Shown piece after piece: positions 55,800-62,845 of a stretch of 64,000 nucleotides of DNA. A model generated the notes under the pieces. It searched no databases, had not been told where the DNA came from, and saw only the letters and a list, made by a program, of their open reading frames with translations. Source of the stretch: Streptomyces sp. NBC_01716 (GTDB lineage: Bacteria; Actinomycetota; Actinomycetes; Streptomycetales; Streptomycetaceae); NCBI RefSeq assembly GCF_036248275.1, contig NZ_CP109181.1:7254001-7318000 (forward strand), read 5' to 3'. Positions within the stretch are counted from its first letter, which is position 1; each line of letters opens with the position of its first letter. Position numbers and translations under genes: made by a program.

Positions 55800-55834
55800 C
55801 CACAGGCCCGGCAGCGCGACTGCCGGGCCTGTGG
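55800..55834 (+). terminator. strong hairpin terminator after rpoZ
   Basis: A perfect 15-bp stem (55800-55814 with 55820-55834) and 5-base loop (cgcga) lie 19 bases after the rpoZ stop. Confidence 0.8.
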
Positions 55835-55879
55835 TGTGTCATAGGGGAAGACGAATCCAACCGATTGCGGGGAGACACG

Positions 55880-57118
55880 GTGGACCAGGCGGAGCGGTCG
55901 CAGGGGCCGGGCGGCAGGCCGAGGGTCGTCCTCGGGGTGAGCGGCGGGATCGCCGCGTACAAGGCGTGCGAACTGCTGCGCCGCCTCACCGAGTCGGGCC
56001 ACGACGTACGGGTCGTCCCGACCGCGTCCGCCCTGCACTTCGTCGGCGCGGCCACCTGGTCCGCGCTCTCCGGCCACCCCGTCTCCACGGAGGTCTGGTC
56101 GGACGTCCACGAGGTGCCGCACGTACGCATTGGACAGTCCGCCGACCTCGTCGTCGTCGCCCCCGCCACCGCCGACATGCTGGCCAAGGCGGCCCAGGGC
56201 CTGGCGGACGACCTGCTGACCAACACGCTCCTCACCGCGCGCTGCCCGGTGGTCTTCGCCCCGGCCATGCACACCGAGATGTGGGAGCACCCCGCCACCC
56301 AGGCGAACGTCGCGACCCTGCGCGAGCGCGGAGCCGTCGTCATCGAGCCCGCCGTCGGCCGTCTCACCGGCGTCGACACCGGCAAGGGGCGGCTGCCCGA
56401 CCCCGACGCGATCTTCGAGGTCTGCCGCCGGGTCCTGGCGCGCGGGGTGACCGTGCCCGATCTGGCCGGCCGGCATGTCGTCGTCTCCGCCGGCGGCACG
56501 CGTGAGCCGCTCGACCCCGTGCGCTTCCTCGGCAACCGCTCCTCCGGGAAGCAGGGGTACGCCCTGGCCCGTACGGCGGCGGCCCGCGGCGCCCGCGTCA
56601 CCCTCATCGAGGCAAACACCGGGCTGCCCGACCCGGCCGGCGTCGACATCGTGCGCGTCGGCACCGCCGTACAACTGCGCGAGGCCGTCCTGAAGGCGGC
56701 GGCCGACGCCGACGCCGTGGTCATGGCCGCGGCCGTGGCCGATTTCCGCCCCGCCGAGTACGCCGCGGGCAAGATCAAGAAGAAGGACGGCGCGGAGCCC
56801 GCGCCGATCGTGCTGGTCCGCAACCCGGACATCCTCGCTGAGCTCGGCGCGGAGCGGCCCAGGCCGGGGCAGGTGATCGTCGGATTCGCCGCCGAGACGG
56901 ACGACGTGCTCGCCAACGGCCGCGCGAAGCTGCGCCGCAAGGGCTGCGATCTGCTGGTCGTCAACGAGGTGGGGGAGCGCAAGACCTTCGGCGCCGACGA
57001 GAACGAGGCGGTGATCCTGGCCGCGGACGGCGGCGAGACGCCGGTGCCCCACGGTCCCAAGGAGGCGCTCGCCGACACGGTCTGGGACCTGGTCGTACCC
57101 TCGCTCGGGTCCGTCTAG
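55880..57118 (+). CDS. coaBC: bifunctional phosphopantothenoylcysteine decarboxylase / phosphopantothenate-cysteine ligase
   Basis: A 412-residue flavoprotein (Dfp) carrying two steps of coenzyme A synthesis. The N-terminal CoaC domain has VLGVSGGIAAYKACELLRRL and the substrate clamp APAMHTEMWEHPATQ. The C-terminal CoaB domain has VVSAGGTREPLDPVRFLGNRSSGKQG, AAAVADFRP, and the Lys-rich IKKKDG. GTG 55880 has GGGGAG 6 bases upstream. Confidence 0.94.
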   Translation: MDQAERSQGPGGRPRVVLGVSGGIAAYKACELLRRLTESGHDVRVVPTASALHFVGAATWSALSGHPVSTEVWSDVHEVPHVRIGQSADLVVVAPATADMLAKAAQGLADDLLTNTLLTARCPVVFAPAMHTEMWEHPATQANVATLRERGAVVIEPAVGRLTGVDTGKGRLPDPDAIFEVCRRVLARGVTVPDLAGRHVVVSAGGTREPLDPVRFLGNRSSGKQGYALARTAAARGARVTLIEANTGLPDPAGVDIVRVGTAVQLREAVLKAAADADAVVMAAAVADFRPAEYAAGKIKKKDGAEPAPIVLVRNPDILAELGAERPRPGQVIVGFAAETDDVLANGRAKLRRKGCDLLVVNEVGERKTFGADENEAVILAADGGETPVPHGPKEALADTVWDLVVPSLGSV

Positions 57119-57180
57119 GCGAACGGCAAGTTAATTCTTGGTTCCCCCTTTCGGGTGGCCAAAAACCGCTCAAACCAGGG
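57119..57180. other. structured, relatively AT-rich patch after coaBC
   Basis: This stretch is clearly less GC-rich than its surroundings and folds on either strand. On the minus strand, TTTTTGG / CCAAGAA closes an internal loop and a CCC-GAAA-GGG hairpin with a GNRA tetraloop (about 57134-57164). CAAG / CTTG adds a small stem at 57127-57140. No Rfam family known to me fits. It could be a small RNA, a terminator variant or part of an antisense ORF. The rest of the gap to metK (57181-57377) holds only a putative promoter. Confidence 0.35.
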
Positions 57181-57262
57181 CTTCCAGGTCGGGATGGGGG
57201 GCGATCGGCGCATCGCAGGACGGAGTGAGTGCCTCAACGCGACTCCCATAGTCCGAGACGCC

Positions 57263-57293
57263 TGGACCTTCTGAGCCATCGGCCGGATAAACT
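57263..57293 (+). promoter_or_regulatory. putative promoter of metK
   Basis: TGGACC (57263-57268) precedes GATAAA (57286-57291, spacer 17) or TAAACT (57288-57293, spacer 19). The -10 region sits in the loop of a TCGGCC/GGCCGA inverted repeat (57279-57299). The leader would be about 80 bases; no SAM riboswitch signature is evident in it. Confidence 0.4.
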
Positions 57294-57377
57294 GGCCGAG
57301 GCACGACGCAGGGGCGCAGCTCCCCGGTCGTTCCGACAAGGATCCAGCCAGCAGCCGCTGCAACCCCAGGGAGCGAT

Positions 57378-58586
57378 GTGTCGCGCCGTCTGTTCACTTC
57401 GGAGTCCGTGACCGAAGGTCATCCTGACAAGATCGCTGACCAGATCAGCGACACGATTCTCGACGCGCTCCTGCGCGAGGACCCCACCTCCCGGGTCGCC
57501 GTGGAGACACTGATCACCACGGGTCTGGTCCATGTGGCCGGCGAGGTCACCACCAAGGCGTACGCGCCGATCGCCAAGCTCGTGCGCGACAAGGTGCTGG
57601 AGATCGGCTACGACTCCTCCAAGAAGGGCTTCGACGGCGCCTCCTGCGGCGTGTCCGTGTCCATCGGCGCGCAGTCCCCGGACATCGCGCAGGGCGTCGA
57701 CACCGCGTACGAGAAGCGGGTCGGCGGAGAGGAGGACGAGCTCGACAAGCAGGGCGCCGGCGACCAGGGCCTGATGTTCGGCTACGCGTGCGACGAGACG
57801 CCCGAGCTGATGCCGCTCCCGATCCACCTCGCCCACCGGCTCTCGCGCCGGCTGTCCGAGGTCCGCAAGAACGGGACCATCCCCTACCTGCGTCCCGACG
57901 GCAAGACCCAGGTCACCATCGAGTACGAGGGCGACAAGGCCGCCCGTCTCGACACTGTGGTCGTCTCCTCGCAGCACGCGTCGGACATCGACCTGGACTC
58001 GCTCCTGGCACCCGACATCCGCGAGTTCGTCGTCGAGCACGTGATCGGGCAGCTCCTCGAAGACGGCATCAAGCTGGAGACCGAGGGCTACCGCCTGCTG
58101 GTCAACCCCACGGGCCGCTTCGAGATCGGCGGCCCGATGGGCGACGCCGGGCTCACCGGCCGCAAGATCATCATCGACACCTACGGCGGCATGGCCCGCC
58201 ACGGCGGCGGCGCCTTCTCCGGCAAGGACCCGTCCAAGGTGGACCGCAGCGCCGCGTACGCGATGCGCTGGGTCGCGAAGAACGTGGTCGCCGCCGGCCT
58301 GGCCGCGCGCTGCGAGGTCCAGGTCGCGTACGCGATCGGCAAGGCCGAGCCGGTGGGCCTGTTCGTCGAGACCTTCGGCACCGCCACGGTCGACGTCGAG
58401 AAGATCGAGCAGGCCATCGCCACGGTCTTCGACCTGCGCCCGGCCGCGATCATCCGCGACCTCGACCTGCTCCGCCCGATCTACGCCCAGACGGCGGCCT
58501 ACGGCCACTTCGGCCGCGAGGAGCCCGACTTCACGTGGGAGCGCACGGACCGTGTGGACGCCCTGCGCGCGGCGGTCGGTCTGTAA
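57378..58586 (+). CDS. metK: S-adenosylmethionine synthetase
   Basis: A 402-residue enzyme making SAM from methionine and ATP. It has the methionine/ATP motif TEGHPDKIADQISD, the signatures GAGDQGLMFGYA and GGGAFSGKD, and C-terminal metal/ATP residues (RPIYAQTAAYGHFGR). In Streptomyces SAM level affects antibiotic production and sporulation. GTG 57378 follows GGGAG by 5 bases; the ATG at 57376 is in another frame. The stop codon lies inside a 17-base palindrome. Confidence 0.96.
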   Translation: MSRRLFTSESVTEGHPDKIADQISDTILDALLREDPTSRVAVETLITTGLVHVAGEVTTKAYAPIAKLVRDKVLEIGYDSSKKGFDGASCGVSVSIGAQSPDIAQGVDTAYEKRVGGEEDELDKQGAGDQGLMFGYACDETPELMPLPIHLAHRLSRRLSEVRKNGTIPYLRPDGKTQVTIEYEGDKAARLDTVVVSSQHASDIDLDSLLAPDIREFVVEHVIGQLLEDGIKLETEGYRLLVNPTGRFEIGGPMGDAGLTGRKIIIDTYGGMARHGGGAFSGKDPSKVDRSAAYAMRWVAKNVVAAGLAARCEVQVAYAIGKAEPVGLFVETFGTATVDVEKIEQAIATVFDLRPAAIIRDLDLLRPIYAQTAAYGHFGREEPDFTWERTDRVDALRAAVGL

Positions 58587-58599
58587 GGCGTCGCCTTAC
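58583..58599. repeat. palindrome spanning the metK stop codon
   Basis: GTAAGGCG-T-CGCCTTAC is a perfect inverted repeat with a one-base centre that includes the TAA stop. It stands directly before the terminator 58610-58642 and could be a protein site rather than a hairpin. Confidence 0.5.
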
Positions 58600-58609
58600 G
58601 TCCAACGGG

Positions 58610-58642
58610 ACGGGCCCCGGCACCACTGGTGCCGGGGCCCGT
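58610..58642 (+). terminator. hairpin terminator after metK
   Basis: A 15-bp stem (58610-58624 with 58628-58642) and a 3-base loop (act), 23 bases after the metK stop. Confidence 0.75.
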
Positions 58643-58731
58643 TGCCGTACGCCGGTGGACGCGCCCCCGTGAGCCGGCGGGGTCCCTCGTGACCAGCCCC
58701 GATGTCGGTGGTGTCTGGTAAGAATTTGGCT

Positions 58732-60894
58732 GTGAGCAGCGACGACGAGCATCCCGACGAGCAGGCCGAGGAGGAGTCCGCCGGGGACGGCGGGCCGGAG
58801 CAGCTCGCGCTCATCCGGGAGACCGTGCGGGCCGCCAAGGTGCCGAGGGCCAAGCCGCGGACATGGCGGGGGGCGCCGCTGGCGGGGGAGCTGCCCGTCG
58901 CGCGGGTTGTCGTGAACAAGGGCGTGCTGCATCTCGATCAGTTCTTCGACTACGCCGTGCCCGAGGAGCTGGACGAGGCCGCGCAGCCGGGGGTGCGGGT
59001 GCGGGTGCGGTTCGGGGCCGGGGCGCACCAGGTGCGGGGCGGGCGGCGTGAGGGCGGGCGGCTGATCGACGGGTTCATCGTCGAGCGGCGGGCCGAGTCC
59101 GACTACGCGGGGCCGCTCGCCGCGCTGGCCGGTGTGGTGTCGCCGGAGCCGGTGCTCAGCCCCGAGCTGCTGGGGCTCGCGCGGGCGGTCGCCGACCGTT
59201 ACGCGGGCAGCCTCGCCGATGTCCTGCAACTGGCGGTGCCGCCGAGGAACGCGCGCGCGGAGGCCAAGCCGTCGCCGGACCCGCTGCCGTCGCCGGCCCG
59301 GCCGGCGACGGGTACCTGGGAGCGGTACGCGAAGGGCCCGGCCTTCCTGGACGCGCTCGCCGACGGCGGCGCCCCGCGCGCGGTGTGGACCGCGCTACCA
59401 GGACCGCACTGGGCGCAGGAGCTGGCGCGGGCCGTCGCGGCGACGCTCGCGTCCGGGCGCGGGGCCCTCGTCGTCGTCCCGGACGGCCGGGTGGCCGCCC
59501 GGGTCGACACCGCGCTCACGGAGCTGCTCGGCGAGGGACACCACGCGCTGCTCACCGCGGAGGCGGGGCCGCAGAAGCGGTACGGCCAGTGGCTCGCCGT
59601 CCGGCGCGGCTCGGTCCGGGCCGTGGTGGGGACCCGCGCGGCCATGTTCGCACCCGTGCCGAATCTCGGGCTCGTCGCCATCTGGGACGACGGCGACTCC
59701 AGCCACAGCGAGCTCCACGCGCCGCAGCCGCACGCTCGGGAGGTCCTGCTGCTGCGCGCCGCCCACGACAGGTGCGCCTTCCTCCTGGGCAGCACCGGAT
59801 GCACCGTGGAGGCGGCCCAACTGGTCGAGACCGGCTGGGCGTTGCCCATGACGGCGGACCGGGAGCGGTTCCGCACGGCCGCGCCCCTGGTGCGGACAGT
59901 CGGGGACGGGGAGCTGGCCCGTGACGAGGCCGCGCGCGCGGCCCGGCTGCCGAGCCTCGCCTGGCAGGCCGTCAGGGACGGGCTCAGGACCGGCCCGGTC
60001 CTCGTGCAGGTGCCCCGGCGCGGCTATGTGCCCCGGCTCGGCTGCGAGCGCTGCCGCGCGCCGGCCCGGTGCCGCCACTGCGCGGGCCCCCTGGAGGCGT
60101 CCGGGCAGCGGGAGTTGCACTGCGCGTGGTGCGGACGCGACGAGCCCGCCTGGCGCTGCGCGGAGTGCGGCGGTACGCGGCTGCGCGCCAGCGTCGTCGG
60201 GGCGCGGCGTACGGCCGAGGAGCTGGGCCGTGCCTTCCCGGCGGTCCCGGTGCGTACGTCGGGCCGCGACCACGTCCTCGACACCGTGCCCGGCCGTCCC
60301 GCCCTGGTGGTGAGCACGCCGGGCGCCGAGCCCGTCGCCGAGGACGGCTACGCGGCGGCGCTGCTCCTCGACGGCTGGGCGATGCTGGGGCGGCCCGACC
60401 TGCGCGCGGGGGAGGAGGCGCTACGGCGCTGGCTGCACGCCGCGTCGCTGGTCCGGGGCCAGGGCGACGGCGGCACGGTCGTGGTCGTGGCCGAGCCCAC
60501 GCTGCGGCCCGTGCAGGCGCTCGTGCGGTGGGACCCCGTGGGCCACGCCCAGCGCGAGCTGGCCGAGCGGGCGGAGCTGGGTTTCCCCCCGGTGTCCCGG
60601 ATGGCGGCGGTGTCCGGCAGGCCCGACGCGGTGGCCGCGTTCCTCGGCCTCGCCGAACTGCCGCCCGACGCCGAGGTCCTGGGGCCCGTGGCGCTGCCGG
60701 TCACGGACCCGGCCCGGCCCCGTACGACCGGCGCCCCGCCCCCCGGCGAGGTGTGGGAGCGCGCGCTGCTGCGGGTGCCCCCCGGCAGCGGCGCGGCGCT
60801 GGCGGCGGCCCTCAAGTCGGCCCAGGCGAGCCGCATGGCACGCGGTGGCGGCGATCCGGTACGGATCCGGATCGATCCCCCGGACATCGGCTGA
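58732..60894 (+). CDS. priA: PriA-type primosomal protein N' lacking helicase motifs
   Basis: A 720-residue replication restart protein with an acidic N-terminus and a PriA DNA-binding domain (RVVVNKGVLHLDQFFDYAVPEEL). The helicase region has lost Walker A (no GxGKT), and the DEEH box reads WDDGDSS. The zinc cluster is intact: eight cysteines between 60040 and 60171 (CERCRAPARCRHC, then CAWCG and CAECGG). Actinobacterial PriA proteins are known to lack detectable helicase motifs, so a structural role in loading the primosome is likely. GTG 58732 comes 6 bases after AAGAAT and may be leaderless. Confidence 0.9.
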   Translation: MSSDDEHPDEQAEEESAGDGGPEQLALIRETVRAAKVPRAKPRTWRGAPLAGELPVARVVVNKGVLHLDQFFDYAVPEELDEAAQPGVRVRVRFGAGAHQVRGGRREGGRLIDGFIVERRAESDYAGPLAALAGVVSPEPVLSPELLGLARAVADRYAGSLADVLQLAVPPRNARAEAKPSPDPLPSPARPATGTWERYAKGPAFLDALADGGAPRAVWTALPGPHWAQELARAVAATLASGRGALVVVPDGRVAARVDTALTELLGEGHHALLTAEAGPQKRYGQWLAVRRGSVRAVVGTRAAMFAPVPNLGLVAIWDDGDSSHSELHAPQPHAREVLLLRAAHDRCAFLLGSTGCTVEAAQLVETGWALPMTADRERFRTAAPLVRTVGDGELARDEAARAARLPSLAWQAVRDGLRTGPVLVQVPRRGYVPRLGCERCRAPARCRHCAGPLEASGQRELHCAWCGRDEPAWRCAECGGTRLRASVVGARRTAEELGRAFPAVPVRTSGRDHVLDTVPGRPALVVSTPGAEPVAEDGYAAALLLDGWAMLGRPDLRAGEEALRRWLHAASLVRGQGDGGTVVVVAEPTLRPVQALVRWDPVGHAQRELAERAELGFPPVSRMAAVSGRPDAVAAFLGLAELPPDAEVLGPVALPVTDPARPRTTGAPPPGEVWERALLRVPPGSGAALAAALKSAQASRMARGGGDPVRIRIDPPDIG

Positions 60895-60911
60895 CACGGC
60901 CCAGGCCGGAC

Positions 60912-60973
60912 GGTTCGTTCCCGGGCGCCGGCCCCGCCGCCCGTACGGCAGGTCCGGCGCCCGGGAACGAACC
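60912..60973. terminator. long bidirectional terminator, priA / HTH gene
   Basis: A perfect 20-bp stem (60912-60931 with 60954-60973) and a 22-base loop containing a small inner hairpin, between convergent genes. Confidence 0.8.
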
Positions 60974-60985
60974 GGGGCGCCGGCG

Positions 60986-61525
60986 TCAGCCGTTGCGGGG
61001 ACCCGGGAACGCCCCCGGGCGGGCCTCCTCGCGCAGCGGCTGCGGGGCGGTCGCCGACGGCTGCGGGGGCATCGACCGGGCCGCGGGCACGGCCGGTACG
61101 GCGCCCTGCGCCGGGGGTCCCATCGGCTGCGCGGCGTCCTGCGGCCGGTCCCCCTGGGCGGCGGCGGCCTGCTGGGCCGCGCGCCTCGTACCGTAACGGC
61201 GGTGCACCGCCTGCTTGGTGACGCCGAGCGCCGAGCCGACCGCGTCCCACGAGAAGCCCAGCGAGCGATCGAAGTCCACGGCCGCCGTCACCAGGCTCTC
61301 GACACTGTCCCGCAGCTCCTGCGCGAGACGGACGGTCGGGGCCGGCGCCCGGCCGTAGACGACGAAGCCCGTGGAGGGGCCGGAGCGGCGCGGGCGGTAG
61401 ACGTTGCCCAACTGGGCTGTGAGAGTGCGCAACGCGTCCACCTGCCGGCGGACGCGCTCGATGTCCCGCACCAACAGGTGCAGATTTGCCCGGGCTTGTG
61501 CGTCGTGGGTTGCGTGGTCGGCCAT
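60986..61525 (-). CDS. small helix-turn-helix protein
   Basis: A 179-residue protein. The N-terminal part is helical (NLHLLVRDIERVRRQVDALRTL), and the middle holds a clear HTH (FSWDAVGSALGVTKQAVHRRYG, about residues 91-112). The last 65 residues are a disordered Ala/Pro/Gln tail. The HTH resembles AsnC/sigma region 4-like recognition helices, and the protein is probably a DNA-binding regulator of unknown targets. ATG 61525 has GAGAGG 7 bases upstream. It is divergent from fmt across 279 bases without another gene; TAGACT at 61707-61712 there may be the fmt -10 box. Confidence 0.8.
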   Translation of the reverse strand: MADHATHDAQARANLHLLVRDIERVRRQVDALRTLTAQLGNVYRPRRSGPSTGFVVYGRAPAPTVRLAQELRDSVESLVTAAVDFDRSLGFSWDAVGSALGVTKQAVHRRYGTRRAAQQAAAAQGDRPQDAAQPMGPPAQGAVPAVPAARSMPPQPSATAPQPLREEARPGAFPGPRNG

Positions 61526-61804
61526 GAACAAGCCTCTCGAACCGGCGTTGAAACGGATCGGGCCGCACTGGGCGGCCCGCTTCTGGTCAATCTCCCTTGA
61601 CAACGCGCCACCCGCCATTGTGGTCACGCTGCGGGGGCGTATGCGCACAACCGCGGTGCGCGCGGGCTCCCGTACGCCCCCATCCGTCCGGCCGCGTGAA
61701 GGCCCATAGACTGGTGCGCTGTCCGTCATCGCCCGCGCCCGGTGCCCGCCGCCCCCGCGCGCCCGACGGACCGTGAGCGCACGAGAGAGCGAGGAAGTCC
61801 CGCA

Positions 61805-62761
61805 GTGAAGCTCGTCTTCGCAGGCACCCCCGAGGTCGCCGTACCCGCCCTGGACGCACTGATCGCCTCGGACCGGCACGAGGTCGCCGCCGTCGTGACC
61901 CGCCCCGACGCGCCCTCCGGACGGGGCCGCAGGCTCGTCGCCAGCCCCGTCGCGGAGCGCGCCGAAGAGGCGGGGATCGAGATCCTGCGGCCCGCCCGGC
62001 CCCGCGACGAGGCGTTCCTGACGCGGCTGCGCGAGATCGCGCCCGACTGCTGCCCCGTCGTTGCCTACGGGGCGCTGCTGCCCCGTGTCGCGCTCGACGT
62101 CCCGGCGCACGGCTGGGTGAATCTGCACTTCTCGCTGCTGCCCGCGTGGCGTGGTGCCGCCCCCGTACAGCACGCGGTCATGGCCGGGGACGAGACGACC
62201 GGCGCCGCCACCTTCCTCATCGAGGAGGGCCTGGACTCGGGTCCGGTCTACGGAGTGATCACCGAGGACGTACGGCCCACCGACACCAGCGGCGACCTGC
62301 TGACCCGGCTCGCCTTCGCCGGCGCCGGGCTGCTCGCCGCGACCATGGACGGTATCGAGGACGGCACCCTCAAGGCCGTACCGCAGCCCGCCGACGGCAT
62401 CACCCTCGCTCCCAAGCTCACGGTCGAGGACGCGCGGGTCGACTGGACGGCGCCCGCGCTGCGCGTCGACCGCGTCGTACGCGGCTGCACCCCCGCGCCC
62501 GGCGCCTGGACGGTCTTCCGCGGCGAACGGCTCAAGCTCATCCAGCTCGCGCCGGTGACCGACCGCACCGACCTCGCGCCCGGGGAGCCCGCCGTCGGCA
62601 AGAACTCCGTGCACGTCGGCACCGGCTCGTACGCCGTCGAACTGCTCTGGGTCCAGCCGCAGGGCAAGAAGCCCATGCGGGCCGCCGACTGGGCGCGCGG
62701 CGTCCGGATCTCGGCCGGCGAACGGCTCGGCGCGGCCGAGGGCGCCGCAGACGTACGCTGA
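61805..62761 (+). CDS. fmt: methionyl-tRNA formyltransferase
   Basis: A 318-residue enzyme formylating initiator Met-tRNA with 10-formyl-THF. The Rossmann start (KLVFAGTPEVAVPAL), the catalytic region HFSLLPAWRGAAPVQ and the Asp of LDSGPVYG are present, followed by a C-terminal OB-like domain. GTG 61805 has GAGGAAG about 10 bases upstream. RsmB follows, an fmt-rsmB pair shared with many bacteria. Confidence 0.95.
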   Translation: MKLVFAGTPEVAVPALDALIASDRHEVAAVVTRPDAPSGRGRRLVASPVAERAEEAGIEILRPARPRDEAFLTRLREIAPDCCPVVAYGALLPRVALDVPAHGWVNLHFSLLPAWRGAAPVQHAVMAGDETTGAATFLIEEGLDSGPVYGVITEDVRPTDTSGDLLTRLAFAGAGLLAATMDGIEDGTLKAVPQPADGITLAPKLTVEDARVDWTAPALRVDRVVRGCTPAPGAWTVFRGERLKLIQLAPVTDRTDLAPGEPAVGKNSVHVGTGSYAVELLWVQPQGKKPMRAADWARGVRISAGERLGAAEGAADVR

Positions 62762-62813
62762 AGGAGTCCGGCGCCCACGCGCGGCGCCTTCGACCCACAC
62801 GCGCGGCACTTTC

Positions 62814-62845
62814 GCGGAGCACCTTTCCCACTGCGGAGCACCTTT
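62814..62845 (+). repeat. duplicated ribosome-binding segment before rsmB
   Basis: GCGGAGCACCTTT occurs at 62814-62826 and again at 62833-62845. The second copy provides the GGAG site and leads into the TTG start of rsmB. Confidence 0.6.

Noticed and set aside
57115..57363. Antisense small ORF between coaBC and metK ending in a protein-like sequence
   Set aside because: No ribosome-binding site, weak third-position GC bias and overlap with the metK promoter. Kept only as part of the finding on this gap, not as a gene.
57180..57377. SAM riboswitch in front of metK
   Set aside because: I looked for the SAM-I/SAM-IV hallmarks (kink-turn and GGCAACC-type core) and did not see them in the leader.
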